Of a DNA stretch of 60,713 bases, positions 24,092-32,470 are shown in pieces; position 1 is the first letter of the stretch; every line of letters begins with the position of its first letter. A model generated the notes under the pieces. It had not been told where the DNA came from and ran no database searches. It worked only from the letters and a program-made list of their open reading frames with translations. Made by a program: the position numbers and the translations under genes. This stretch comes from Gammaproteobacteria bacterium. Its GTDB lineage: Bacteria > Pseudomonadota > Gammaproteobacteria > Steroidobacterales > Steroidobacteraceae. The stretch covers positions 1 to 60,713 of the forward strand of contig DAIDHH010000178.1 in NCBI GenBank assembly GCA_027452045.1. Direction: 5' to 3'.

Positions 24092-26116
24092 CTACCCATT
24101 GATGCCGGCCGCAGGCCCGCGGCCTGTCGTTTTTGCCATTCCGCACCGCACTCTCTCGGCCATCGCACCATCCAAGTAATATTTGATCTTCTGGCAATAG
24201 ATCGGGCTGTGGCCGGCGACGAAGACGAGCTCGTCATCCGGCGGCAGCCGCATGCACTCGTCCGCCGTGAGCAGCGGCCGGCTCACGACCTGCTCGTTGG
24301 TGTTCACGTTGGTGAGCGCCACCGAAAAGCGATGACCGCTGTACTGGCGCTGCTGCTGTACCACCGTCGCCTGGCCGGCCATCTTCGAGAGGACCTCTGC
24401 GGTCTCGACCTTATTTGGGGCGTACGCCATCCGGATGTGACAGTTCGAAGTGATCGACTCCTCACGGCCGTACGACTTTTGCAACTGCGGCAGGTCCTGA
24501 ACGATGAGGAGTGCCTTCAGGCCGTAACCGGCGATGAACGCGAGCGCTTCCTCGAAGATCTCGAGCTTGCCCAAACTCGGGAACTCGTCCATCAAGAGCA
24601 AGAGCCGGTGCGGAAAGCGACTCTTGCCGCCACCGCCCGCATCGAACTCCATGCCCTCGGTGAGCCGGCGCACTACCTGGCTCACGACGAGCCGAAGGAG
24701 CGGTTTCAGTCTGTCCTTGTCCGACGGCGGAACGACCAAATAGAGCGAGGTTTTTTCCTTCACCTCGCGTCCGTCGGGGTTTCGGCCGCCCATCAGGCTC
24801 TCGATCGAGAAATCCGACACCCGAGTATTGTCCGCAACGATGGGATCCCGGTAGAGCGACAGGAACGAGAGGGCCGTCGAGAGCACCGATCCTCCCTCAT
24901 TCGGCGGTTTGTTGAGCCACGCTTGCATCGCCTCGGCGACCGCTTGCCACCCGGCCCTGCGGGCAGCGTGTCCTTCATCGTCCTCGGCCAAGCGCTCGCC
25001 GCCGGCGGCGCTGTGAATCTTCGCGTGCGCGATATCGCGGATGTAGCCGAGCACGGCCTTCGCGCCCTGGACCACGTCTTGCGGCCCCTCCGGGTCCGCC
25101 TGCGCCTGCTCGAGCGCCGCCCGCTCGGCGGCCTCGCGGAACGGTCCGCCGTCGGAGAGGATTGCCAGCACCGTGGCGAGACTGCGATCAACCGACGCCA
25201 TCGCCGCCGGCGGCTCACAGAGGAGGACGAACAGGAGCACCCCGGTCATGAGATCGAACCCGGTCTTCGCCCAGTGGTCCTTCAGTCCCTCTCCGTTCGG
25301 GTCCACGATCATCGTGGCGACGTTCTGCACGTCCTTGACCATGTTACGGTCGAAGCGGATCTCCTCGAGCGGATTGAAACGCGCCGAATCAGGCGCGGTC
25401 GGGTCGAACTTGAGCACGCGCTGCCCCATGCACTGCGCGCGGTAACCGCTGGTGAGCGCCCAGTTCTCGCCCTTGATGTCGTGCACGAGGACGGACTCGT
25501 CCCAGTTGAGCAGTGTCGGGATCACGAGACCCACGCCCTTGCCGGAGCGGGTCGGCGCGAAGACCATCATGTGCTCGGGGCCTTTGTGGCGCAGGTAATG
25601 CACCCGACCGCGCCCGTCGCGCCAGGCGCCGAAGAGCACCCCGCCTTTGTTGCCCTCGGCTGGCAATACCCCTGCGCCGCGCACCTCCTCCGGAGTCGCC
25701 CAATGGGCAGACCCGTGCAAATCGTTCCGGGCGGCGCTCGAATTTTGAGTTCGGCGGTAGGCGATCCAGATGGGCCCGATCATCGAGACTCCAGAACCTA
25801 CCTCGAGCAGCACCTCCGCTCGGTCGAGCGCGGCGAGGACAATGGGCGGAGAGGCGGAGTTGTCGAAATGCCAGAGCCAACCGAAGACGGCGAACGGGGA
25901 GTACAGGTGCGCACCGAACAGCGCGCGCCCCAACCCCGGGTCCCAACGGAGGCTCCACGCCGCCACCTCTGTGGCGAGCCAACACACGACGAGCGCGAAG
26001 ATCAGAAAGAGTCCGATCCCTTGAAACCAAAACCGCGCGAGGTCCTTCTCCTGGGTCGGGATTCGGATATCGGGACCGGCGGCCACCATAGCCTTGCTGC
26101 GGTCGAATAGACTCAT
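24092..26116 (-). CDS. traG: TraG/VirD4 coupling protein
   Basis: 674-aa membrane ATPase that brings the relaxosome to the Trb channel. Two N-terminal membrane helices (FWFQGIGLFLIFALVVCWLA, about 29-48, and a second near 105-120). Walker A APTRSGKGVG at about 187-196 and Walker B LLLLMDEFPSLGKL near 480. NCHIRMAYAPNKVETAEVLS is the conserved C-terminal TraG motif. The start overlaps the stop of the SLOG gene (ATGA). A second VirD4-like gene without membrane helices is at 32471-33925. Confidence 0.96.
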   Translation of the reverse strand: MSLFDRSKAMVAAGPDIRIPTQEKDLARFWFQGIGLFLIFALVVCWLATEVAAWSLRWDPGLGRALFGAHLYSPFAVFGWLWHFDNSASPPIVLAALDRAEVLLEVGSGVSMIGPIWIAYRRTQNSSAARNDLHGSAHWATPEEVRGAGVLPAEGNKGGVLFGAWRDGRGRVHYLRHKGPEHMMVFAPTRSGKGVGLVIPTLLNWDESVLVHDIKGENWALTSGYRAQCMGQRVLKFDPTAPDSARFNPLEEIRFDRNMVKDVQNVATMIVDPNGEGLKDHWAKTGFDLMTGVLLFVLLCEPPAAMASVDRSLATVLAILSDGGPFREAAERAALEQAQADPEGPQDVVQGAKAVLGYIRDIAHAKIHSAAGGERLAEDDEGHAARRAGWQAVAEAMQAWLNKPPNEGGSVLSTALSFLSLYRDPIVADNTRVSDFSIESLMGGRNPDGREVKEKTSLYLVVPPSDKDRLKPLLRLVVSQVVRRLTEGMEFDAGGGGKSRFPHRLLLLMDEFPSLGKLEIFEEALAFIAGYGLKALLIVQDLPQLQKSYGREESITSNCHIRMAYAPNKVETAEVLSKMAGQATVVQQQRQYSGHRFSVALTNVNTNEQVVSRPLLTADECMRLPPDDELVFVAGHSPIYCQKIKYYLDGAMAERVRCGMAKTTGRGPAAGING

Positions 26117-26562
26117 CTCTCGTACTCCACAGCGTTGCTCGTAACCTCGAGCGTTCGATGATCATGGGTAATGACCAGCAGGTCCCGCGCCCGGGCGCGC
26201 CGCACGCAATCGGCCGTTCCTCGGCCGCCCGGAAAGGCGAGCACCATGTCCGGTTGCTCCCTGGCGAGCATCTCCTCGTTGCGCCGAGGACCTGCGCTTC
26301 TGCCGTAGCGGTTCCAATCGGCGCGGTAGCGGCGCTCGGCAACCCCGGTCCGCTGGCACCAGAGCGACGCCCAATGATCGGCCCCCGTCGGACAATCCCC
26401 GTGAATGACCACGAGCGTCATCCCGGTACGGGAAGCGCTCGCCCGACACGCCGAAAGCTGCCGAAATACCGCATCCCGGTCCCCGTAATCGCGCCCTCCG
26501 GTCACCACCAGTCGATCCTCCCTACCCTGCGGCGCGGCGGGGGGCACTTCGGCCGCACTCAT
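26113..26562 (-). CDS. SLOG-family (DUF2493/YspA-like) nucleotide-binding protein
   Basis: 149 aa. VTGGRDYGDRDAVFRQL, VIHGDCPTGADHWASLWC, ADWNRYGRSAGPRRNEEM and VLAFPGGRGTADCVRRA are the four signature blocks of the DUF2493 SLOG proteins, Rossmann-like domains proposed to bind nucleotide ligands and often found on plasmids. It overlaps its neighbours on both sides by 4 nt (ATGA), directly before traG. The substrate is unknown. Ends Glu-Tyr-Glu-Arg-stop. Confidence 0.85.
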   Translation of the reverse strand: MSAAEVPPAAPQGREDRLVVTGGRDYGDRDAVFRQLSACRASASRTGMTLVVIHGDCPTGADHWASLWCQRTGVAERRYRADWNRYGRSAGPRRNEEMLAREQPDMVLAFPGGRGTADCVRRARARDLLVITHDHRTLEVTSNAVEYER

Positions 26563-27278
26563 CGCTCCTGCCCACGAGCCGGCGACCGGGAACGGCGCCG
26601 CGATGAGGACCCTGTGCGCCGAAGTACGCCTTGCGGCTCTCGCGGACGGCCACCGAATCCTGGGACATCCTCCAGACGCGCAACGCGCGCGATGCCGAGG
26701 CGTTCATATCCCTGCTCGGTCGCCGCGGTGATGACCTCGTTTGCGTCGCGGCACCCCGCGATACCGCAGAGCGCCTTACCGTCGACATCCACGATCTGAC
26801 CCGCCGCCTCGCCCCGGTCGGTGTGGTAGATGTAGAGCGTCGGCGGGCGCTGCGGCGCATGTGCCGCTTCAACCTCGCGGCGCTCGCTACGATAGGCTTC
26901 GAGGGTATCGTGCGCCCAATGGGTCTGCCCAGGGTGCTCCTCCTCGAACCTGAGTCCCCATCCGATGACGCTCGCGCACTCCCACGGCGTCTGCCCAAAG
27001 GACTCCGGCCAGGAGAGATGTTCCGTCGCGCGACTGAACGCCTTGAGCTCCTCCGGGGAGGCGATGCGCGCCAACTTCCTGGCGCGGTCGGTGTGGGGAG
27101 CAAACCCCAGAACGGAATCCCGCAACGCGCCATAGCGATCGAGCGCTTGAGTCTTCGTCAGACGCGGCGCAGCGCTCGGCGCTTCGGGGGCGCGCCGAGC
27201 AGCAATCTCCTCGTCGATCTTCTTAAGATTCGCCCCCGCGGACCTGGCACCGCCGGAGAGTTCTGGATTGTCCGCCAT
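26559..27278 (-). CDS. Hypothetical protein upstream of the SLOG gene
   Basis: 239 aa from ATG 27278, 4 nt after the preceding stop; the frame is open to 27356 but the shorter start avoids overlap. A helical region (SPEELKAFSRATEHLSWPES) is followed by TLYIYHTDRGEAAGQIVDVD, then ANEVITAATEQGYERLGIAR, which looks like a small beta domain plus helix. The C-terminus is Arg/Ser-rich. No family recognised. The 4-nt overlap with the SLOG gene implies co-translation. Confidence 0.6.
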   Translation of the reverse strand: MADNPELSGGARSAGANLKKIDEEIAARRAPEAPSAAPRLTKTQALDRYGALRDSVLGFAPHTDRARKLARIASPEELKAFSRATEHLSWPESFGQTPWECASVIGWGLRFEEEHPGQTHWAHDTLEAYRSERREVEAAHAPQRPPTLYIYHTDRGEAAGQIVDVDGKALCGIAGCRDANEVITAATEQGYERLGIARVARLEDVPGFGGRPREPQGVLRRTGSSSRRRSRSPARGQER

Positions 27279-27282
27279 AGGG

Positions 27283-27708
27283 CTATCGTCCTTCGTCGCG
27301 GGCCGGCAACCGGCCGCGGGCACCTCGAAGCTGCGCTCCCTCGGGATGCTCTTCATGCGCCGCGCCGGTGGCGATGCGATTGCGCGCTAGCGTGAGGCGC
27401 TCGACCGCGCTCGCGTATTTGAGTCCTCCCTCGGATAGATGACCTGGAACCCGCGCCAGGTCATCTAGGTAGTACGCCGCCGAGTGTGATGCCTGACCTG
27501 GATGGTAGTAAGTCTCGATCACGATTCCACCATCGGCGCGGCTGGCCCCGAAGAGCTGTAGCTTCGTGCGCCCGCCGTCGTGGCTCACCTGCTCGGTCGC
27601 CTCGGCCTTTCCCCGTATGAGCACGTTGAGTGCAACGGAAAGCAATCCTTCTGACCTCGCCAAGCGATCTCGTTCGGCGTGCAACTCGTCATAAGTCGGC
27701 TTCTTCAT
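27283..27708 (-). CDS. Hypothetical protein
   Basis: 141 aa from ATG 27708 with GGGAGGCCGC upstream. The first 50 residues form an amphipathic helix (YDELHAERDRLARSEGLLSV), then a strand-rich part (KLQLFGASRADGGIVIETYY). No motif recognised. It follows the ssb terminator by about 25 nt, so it probably has its own promoter or depends on read-through. Confidence 0.6.
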   Translation of the reverse strand: MKKPTYDELHAERDRLARSEGLLSVALNVLIRGKAEATEQVSHDGGRTKLQLFGASRADGGIVIETYYHPGQASHSAAYYLDDLARVPGHLSEGGLKYASAVERLTLARNRIATGAAHEEHPEGAQLRGARGRLPARDEGR

Positions 27709-27730
27709 GCGGCCTCCCGCAGTGGAGGAG

Positions 27731-27760
27731 GAAAACGGCGGCACCTTCGGTGCCGCCGTC
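27731..27760 (-). terminator. Rho-independent terminator after ssb
   Basis: On the minus strand an 11-bp perfect stem (ACGGCGGCACC / GGTGCCGCCGT) with a 3-nt GAA loop is followed by TTTCC. It lies 18 nt after the ssb stop codon. Confidence 0.85.
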
Positions 27761-27777
27761 ACATCGCTCTGGACAGC

Positions 27778-28230
27778 TCACCGGCCCTGGTCGGCCTCCT
27801 GACCCTTGACCGGCGCCTCCTTGGCGCGCTGGGCCTTCACATAGGCCGAGACGCCCGCGATCCGCTCCCAGTGCTTCTCGCCGTTCTCCTCGAACTTGCA
27901 GCGGCTGATGTAGTCTGCGTTGATGTTCGAGGTCTGGATTTCCACGCCGTCCTTCTCGTAGCTGCCGTGGCGGAGCTCGCCCTCGACGTTCACGAAATCG
28001 CCCTTCTTCAGGGTCTGCGAGACCTTCTCGGCCTCCTTGCCGAAGAGCGAGACCCGATGCCAGGTCGTGGTCCGGTTCTCGCCTTCGCCTTCATTGTGAG
28101 CGACGCTGAAATTGACGACGGGGGTTCCCTTGCTGGTCTGGCGCAGGACCGGGTCGGCACCCATGTTTCCGTAAACCTTGGTGATGGCCGACGCCTCGGC
28201 GCCCTGCTCGGGGACAGTCTGCTGATTCAT
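27778..28230 (-). CDS. ssb: Single-stranded DNA-binding protein
   Basis: 150 aa from ATG 28230 (GGAG 8 nt upstream; a GTG at 28239 is possible). OB-fold features: VYGNMGADPVLRQTSKGTPV, VNFSVAHNEGEGENRTTTWH, VSLFGKEAEKVSQTLKKGDF and VNVEGELRHGSYEKDGVEIQ. The C-terminal tail is short (VKGQEADQGR) and lacks the DDDIPF-type acidic tip of chromosomal SSB, so it may not recruit the same partners. Plasmid SSBs coat entering ssDNA. A hairpin terminator follows. Confidence 0.92.
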   Translation of the reverse strand: MNQQTVPEQGAEASAITKVYGNMGADPVLRQTSKGTPVVNFSVAHNEGEGENRTTTWHRVSLFGKEAEKVSQTLKKGDFVNVEGELRHGSYEKDGVEIQTSNINADYISRCKFEENGEKHWERIAGVSAYVKAQRAKEAPVKGQEADQGR

Positions 28231-28285
28231 GAGATTCACTCCAACTGAGGTTCGTGATGTGCGCCCCGGGCACGGGCCCGGGTCT

Positions 28286-28950
28286 TCACGTCATTCCCGC
28301 AGACGGGCTGCGGCGGCGGCACCTGGGCGCGCGCTGTGGGGGAACCGTCCCCTCATTGCGCACTCCCCGTTCCCGCACGCACCCGCACAGCTGGTCGGCT
28401 TCGAAACCCCACCCGCACCATCCCGGTCGTGTGCCGCGCGCGAAGAGCTCGATATACGGCCCGGGGCTGCACGATTCGATGATCGTGTAGAGCTCATCGG
28501 GCTTGCGGGAGTGCTCGCGTTTCGGCGCGGCGAGAAAATTGACCTGCCGGCGTCCGGGAGCAAGCGTTCGCACGTTCTTGCCGCGCACACCGAAGAGAAC
28601 GATCTCCGTGACGTTGCGGAAGTAGAACCCCACGCCCCTGCCGTCCGGACCGCCGTCGCGGCGAACCTTCTCCCAGATGAGGTTCGTCTTGTACTCAAAT
28701 CCCCATGCGGCCATGACGGCGAGTCCGTCGGGGAGGAGCGCATTGGGTACCCACAAATACAGATGCGCTCTGGCAGAGGCGATCTCGCCGACCGGGAGCG
28801 CGGCGATATCCTCGAGCGCCATGGTGGATACCGGGCGAGGCGTCGATGTTCCGGCGCGACCTTGCCGGTGCGATTGGCAAACCGCCACGGCGGGTCAGCG
28901 AGAACCGTCTGGAAGCCGGCGCGGCCGAGCGGGTGCAGATCGCAACGCAC
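28286..28950 (-). pseudogene. MT-A70 family adenine methyltransferase, frameshifted
   Basis: The N-terminal part (FQTVLADPPWRFANRTGKVA, catalytic DPPW) is read in one frame to about APEHRRLARY; the rest (STMALEDIAALPVGEIASAR, LYLWVPNALLPDGLAVMAAW, YKTNLIWEK, ELFARGTRPGW) continues in another frame from near 28832. A single missing base around 28830-28834 would restore LARY-STMALEDI. Either the gene is inactivated or the base is an error. The likely start is GTG 28950, 5 nt after the DUF7007 gene. An intact product would be an m6A DNA methyltransferase of about 220 aa, useful against host restriction. Confidence 0.8.
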
Positions 28951-28955
28951 GTCGG

Positions 28956-29408
28956 CTACCGCTCGATCCCTGGGTCGGCGCGGCGTGGCGCGCATGCCTT
29001 CTCGCAGAGGGGGAGTTTCGCTGTTGCGAGCCGCTGAAGCGCGGCGTCCACATCGAGACCACGCTCAGTGAAGTATGAGACTCGTCCCTGAATGGTCCGA
29101 ATCGCCGCGAGACAGTCCTCGAGAGAGAACTCCTGCGCCCACGCGGCGCATGGTACCGCCCAGTCGAGGTCCTCCTCGAACGCGGTGGGCTGGCCGCTGA
29201 AGGTCTTGAAGTGGCTCGCCCAGGCGGGCATCGCCTCCCGCCGTTCCTCGGAAATGAGGGTGCCGCCATGCCCGCCGGTACTCACCGACCACAAGCCGGG
29301 CGCAATCACCCGACACTCCTGGACGTTCCCCCACGGACTCGAGAGCGGGACCGGGGCGTCATGAAACGAGCTTGCTTGCCCGTCGGCGGATGCATCTTGG
29401 AATTCCAT
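28956..29408 (-). CDS. DUF7007-like plasmid protein
   Basis: 150 aa from ATG 29408. The segment PWGNVQECRVIAPGLWSVST followed by GGHGGTLISEERREAMP matches the DUF7007 pattern known from conjugative plasmids, and DLDWAVPCAAWAQEF follows. No catalytic role is established for the family. It is 16 nt from the LPD7-type gene and 5 nt from the methyltransferase. Ends Gly-Ile-Glu-Arg-stop. The longer frame to 29633 lies over the upstream gene and is rejected. Confidence 0.7.
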   Translation of the reverse strand: MEFQDASADGQASSFHDAPVPLSSPWGNVQECRVIAPGLWSVSTGGHGGTLISEERREAMPAWASHFKTFSGQPTAFEEDLDWAVPCAAWAQEFSLEDCLAAIRTIQGRVSYFTERGLDVDAALQRLATAKLPLCEKACAPRRADPGIER

Positions 29409-29424
29409 CGCGCGCCGCCTCGCC

Positions 29425-30753
29425 TCAAGCGCCCAGTTCGGCCGCATCCGTCTGTCGAGTGCGCGCCGCCGCCTGACGTTCAGCCGCCTGGCGCTCCTCT
29501 TCCGCCTCCTCGGCAAGCGTCTCATTGCGTAGTCGCAATTGCGTCTGGCGAAGGTCTTCCTCGTCCTGCTGCTCGCGCAGCCGCATCGCCTGATATGCCG
29601 CCTCGCCGTCTTCGGTGAGACTTCCCTTGGCATCCACGAGCTCAGGACCGCCCGGGCGCCTCAGACTCTCCCGATCCTCCGCGGTCAGCGGCTCACCACG
29701 CTCGGCTTTCTTCAGGCTCTCCCAAGCCCCGGCTGGCAGCCGCGCGAGCTCAAATTCCCCCCGCGCGTGACCCGGGCGGGGCGCCGGGTAGTCATCTCGC
29801 GAGCGGCTGCCCGCGTCCTGATCCACCGCTTGCGCGGCATCTGCGGACTGCGCACTACCGAGCGCCCGCTGCCCACCCTTCATCCCATCGGGTGTCACAG
29901 GCGCGGTTTCAGACTCGTGGCGCGTCAGCGCGGCCACAGCCGCTTTCTCATCCGGCGAGAGCAGCGCAGTTTCATGCTCCCTGGGCAGGGCGAGATGCTC
30001 GGGGGCCGCCTTTCGCGCGCCATCCCAAACGTTCCTCAGGTCCTCATCCTGGACCTTGATCCCCAACCTTCCCGCGATCTCAGCGGCTTTGCGGCGGAAG
30101 CCCGGATTGCCCGAGATCCGCAGCCCCTTGTCCATATCGAACTTCTGCGCCGCGATGCGCAGCGCCGCCTCGATGTCACGCTCCTCGGCGGTATTCACAT
30201 CGAGCCGAGCGCCGGTATCCACAATGACCTCCTTGTTGTCACGGCTATAGCGCACTCCGGCGCTGGCCGGATCGTTGTCCGGAACCAGACCCTCGAGAGA
30301 CACCGCAGAGAGGTCCCCGCTGCGCTCGCCGGAGAGATTCTCCCGCGCCGCCGCGCGCTCTTCCCTGCGTCGCTCCTCCTCGAACATCTGCGCGACAAGC
30401 TCATCGCCTTCGATCGCTCGCTGTCCGAGCCAGGTCGCGAAACTCGGCACCTCGAGTGCCTCGGCCCGCTCCGTACGCCGCTTCGCATGCGCGACCTGTA
30501 ATTGCTCGATCGCCGCGGCGGCGTACATCTGTGCGATGGCGCCCCGGCGCTCGGCCGCGAGGAGGCCAAACTCGCCATTCACCTTGGCGAGCACCTCGGC
30601 GCTATCGGGCCTGATCTTGGTCGCATCCTCATGGCACTTGGCGTCCAGCGCCGCGAGCACTTTGGTGCGCGCGGCGGCCGCCTCGGTGGCCGCCTCCCGA
30701 TACTCTCGCCTCAGCGCGGCGCGCCGCTCGGATTCAACGGATTTGCTGCCCAT
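29425..30753 (-). CDS. LPD7-domain protein (stand-alone, relaxase-associated type)
   Basis: 442 aa from ATG 30753 (GAGAGGAGCC upstream). Long charged helices at both ends (RREYREAATEAAAARTKVLA near 15; LREQQDEEDLRQTQLRLRNE near 395) suggest coiled coil. Residues ~165-245 (VRYSRDNKEVIVDTGARLDV, then ALRIAAQKFDMDKGLRISGN, RKAAEIAGRLGIKVQDEDL) correspond to the LPD7 domain that also forms the C-terminus of the relaxase at 44261. LPD7 occurs in large polyvalent proteins of mobile elements. A hairpin element copy lies about 30 nt upstream. Confidence 0.75.
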   Translation of the reverse strand: MGSKSVESERRAALRREYREAATEAAAARTKVLAALDAKCHEDATKIRPDSAEVLAKVNGEFGLLAAERRGAIAQMYAAAAIEQLQVAHAKRRTERAEALEVPSFATWLGQRAIEGDELVAQMFEEERRREERAAARENLSGERSGDLSAVSLEGLVPDNDPASAGVRYSRDNKEVIVDTGARLDVNTAEERDIEAALRIAAQKFDMDKGLRISGNPGFRRKAAEIAGRLGIKVQDEDLRNVWDGARKAAPEHLALPREHETALLSPDEKAAVAALTRHESETAPVTPDGMKGGQRALGSAQSADAAQAVDQDAGSRSRDDYPAPRPGHARGEFELARLPAGAWESLKKAERGEPLTAEDRESLRRPGGPELVDAKGSLTEDGEAAYQAMRLREQQDEEDLRQTQLRLRNETLAEEAEEERQAAERQAAARTRQTDAAELGA

Positions 30754-30782
30754 GGCGGCTCCTCTCATCCAAACCTGTCTCA

Positions 30783-30815
30783 GCCCATTCCGCTGCGCGG
30801 GCGGCACCGCGCGGC
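30783..30815 (-). repeat. Dispersed 5'-leader hairpin element upstream of the LPD7 gene
   Basis: Minus-strand GCGGTGCCGCCCGCGCAGCG followed by GAATGGGCTG. The stem is degenerate (CGCCCGCGCAGCGG), but the GGAATGGG block is kept. About 30 nt before the start at 30753. Confidence 0.55.
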
Positions 30816-30933
30816 GCGCAGTGCCAGGGGCGGCACGCGCAATCTCCTGCCCAAAAAATTCAGAAAACTTTCCGGCGGGAGTGCCTAGAGAGAAGCAAGG
30901 CCAATAGTAGCCGAGACACCAGGAGCCAAAGAG

Positions 30934-31254
30934 ATGAAATCCGTTAACATAAGTCTGGGTGATGTAGCGATCGCCGTATTCGAGGGACTTTCGGATCAGC
31001 TATTTCGCGACGCCACAAGCTGCGCCGATCGCCGCGAGATCGCGGATGGCCTCCTGACCGCAGCAATCCTGTCCTGGCTGGCGGCGCATGAACCCTGTGG
31101 TGAGCCGGGATGCGCGCCATGCGCACAACTCAGCACCGAGGCCGCTCGCACTGCGGTGTTCCTGCGCTTCGCCGAGTCCATCGCGCGCCGCCGCGCGGAG
31201 GTGATTGCGAGCCTGCCAAAGATACCTTCCCGAAGGCCGGTCAATTTCAATTGA
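30934..31254 (+). CDS. Hypothetical protein, plus strand
   Basis: 106 aa, start ATG 30934 with CAGGAG 9 nt upstream. Helical (VAIAVFEGLSDQLFRDATSC, LLTAAILSWLAAHEPCGEPG) with a Cys cluster C-x4-C-x2-C (CGEPGCAPC) in the middle that could bind metal. Divergent from the LPD7 gene; an AT-richer 90-bp gap (30841-30933) is the probable promoter region, but I see no clear -35/-10 pair. Followed by a 12-bp stem-loop. Family unknown. Confidence 0.6.
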   Translation: MKSVNISLGDVAIAVFEGLSDQLFRDATSCADRREIADGLLTAAILSWLAAHEPCGEPGCAPCAQLSTEAARTAVFLRFAESIARRRAEVIASLPKIPSRRPVNFN

Positions 31255-31269
31255 CGCAAAGCTCGGCAT

Positions 31270-31300
31270 CCGCCCGAGCACAGCGTTCGTGCTCGGGCGG
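31270..31300 (+). terminator. 12-bp stem-loop after the 106-aa gene
   Basis: Perfect 12-bp inverted repeat CCGCCCGAGCAC / GTGCTCGGGCGG (31270-31281, 31289-31300) with a 7-nt loop, 16 nt after the stop codon. There is no T-run, so it is a terminator-like or 3'-protecting structure rather than a textbook Rho-independent terminator. Confidence 0.6.
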
Positions 31301-31340
31301 TCCTCACGCGGCTGATTGATTGAGGCCGCGGGCGATCGAA

Positions 31341-31374
31341 TATGGCATGCCGATCCCGGCGTATGGCATGCCGA
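31341..31374 (+). promoter_or_regulatory. Two direct repeats with palindromic GGCATGCC core, 21-bp spacing
   Basis: TATGGCATGCCGA occurs at 31341-31353 and again at 31362-31374. The 21-bp period equals two helical turns, so both palindromes face the same side of the DNA. They lie in the 282-bp gap before the gene at 31537. Operator for a dimeric repressor or a two-copy iteron are the obvious readings. Confidence 0.6.
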
Positions 31375-31536
31375 ATCGCCTCTCAGGTACCATTCGACCG
31401 TCGAGGTGAATTGAGCGAGGACACGTCGCACCGCGCTGAGGACGGTGGGCGTGTTACCAGACACTCACTATTTGGTCGGCCCGGCTATGCAAATCCACAG
31501 TTGACGGCCGACCGCTGGAATTCGTGGAGGCCCGTC

Positions 31537-32034
31537 ATGTCTATCGTCGCCCGTCGTCGAAAACCCAAAGCAGTCTCAGCAGACCACGCCCCGGTCGCTG
31601 TCCCCCGTGTTTGTCCTGCTGATGAGCGCTTCGCGCGCAAAATCACCCGGATGGTACGAGAGTCGCCAGCACTGTTCACTGCGGAGACCCTCAAGGAGGC
31701 CGAGCGCAAGGCGCTCGACGATGGCTATCGTCAAACGCGCCGCCTTGGATTCGGCGTGCTGACGCATCCGGGCGCGCACCTCATGGACCTGATCTCGAAC
31801 GATCGCGAAACTGCCGTGGCAGTCGCCGAGTTCGATGAGCATCTGCGCCGCTACATTCAGCATCTGCGGGAGCTCCTCACGATGATGGAGGCCGCCGAAG
31901 CACGTATCGGGGTCGCGCTGGCGCAGCGTGAGGATATGGACGAAGTTACCGCGGAAGGCGGGGCGGCCTACGACGGCCCGCGGGACACAAAACCCCTCAC
32001 GCCCCTACCATGGGCCGGCCAGGGGCGCGAGTAA
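31537..32034 (+). CDS. Hypothetical helical protein, plus strand
   Basis: 165 aa from ATG 31537 (GTGGAGG 6 nt upstream; the frame is open to 31342 but lacks a ribosome site there). After a basic N-terminus (SIVARRRKPKAV) the protein is helical (FARKITRMVRESPALFTAET, LRRYIQHLRELLTMMEAAEA). No signal, membrane or catalytic motif. Its leader contains the two 21-bp-spaced palindromes, so regulated expression is likely. A 12-bp stem-loop follows. Confidence 0.65.
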   Translation: MSIVARRRKPKAVSADHAPVAVPRVCPADERFARKITRMVRESPALFTAETLKEAERKALDDGYRQTRRLGFGVLTHPGAHLMDLISNDRETAVAVAEFDEHLRRYIQHLRELLTMMEAAEARIGVALAQREDMDEVTAEGGAAYDGPRDTKPLTPLPWAGQGRE

Positions 32035-32052
32035 ACGGATCACCTCTCCAGC

Positions 32053-32083
32053 CCGGCCTGGCGGCGCAAGTCCGCCAGGCCGG
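32053..32083. terminator. 12-bp stem-loop between convergent genes
   Basis: Perfect inverted repeat CCGGCCTGGCGG / CCGCCAGGCCGG (32053-32064, 32072-32083) with a 7-nt loop, 18 nt after the plus-strand stop and 56 nt from the minus-strand stop at 32140. Same architecture as the structure at 31270-31300. No T-run. Confidence 0.65.
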
Positions 32084-32139
32084 ACATGACGCGCTACCGC
32101 TCCACCCCTGACTCTCGCCCGACTCGCGGGCCGCGCATC

Positions 32140-32445
32140 TTAAGGCAGCGCAAAGAGCTGCTCGCCATCCGCGCGACTCAGTCCACCCAAGCGCTCACAG
32201 GCGAGGAGCCAGGACATTCGCTCTGGTGCCCGACTATGCTCATCGGATTTCAGAACCGAGAGCGAGATAGGACTCACTGCTTTCGGCGGAGCCGAGCCGT
32301 CCACCGGTTCGACCGTCACACGCACTCCGTCCTCCGTGACGCCCTTGACGATCACGGGCACCTCTTCAAGCCGCTCGTCCTCGCCTCGCGACTCAAGAAG
32401 CAAAACCCTGACATCCTCGCGTTCCCAGAACTTCTCGATCGTCAT
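32140..32445 (-). CDS. Small hypothetical protein, last gene of the ArdC/VirD4-like operon
   Basis: 101 aa from ATG 32445 with GGAGAAGG upstream. A strand-rich core (VRVLLLESRGEDERLEEVPV, then GVTEDGVRVTVEPVDGSAP) suggests a small beta-barrel. It starts 25 nt after the soluble VirD4-like gene, so a partner role is possible. No family recognised. Confidence 0.6.
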   Translation of the reverse strand: MTIEKFWEREDVRVLLLESRGEDERLEEVPVIVKGVTEDGVRVTVEPVDGSAPPKAVSPISLSVLKSDEHSRAPERMSWLLACERLGGLSRADGEQLFALP

Positions 32446-32470
32446 GCCAGCCTTCTCCGTGAATTCACTG

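Noticed and set aside
24083..26110. Long plus-strand open frame opposite traG (675 codons)
   Set aside because: Mirror frame of a GC-rich gene; the minus strand encodes a clear TraG with all motifs.
31255..31536. Replication origin with iterons
   Set aside because: Only two repeats, no AT-rich stretch, no DnaA box or Rep gene seen; kept only as operator-like repeats.
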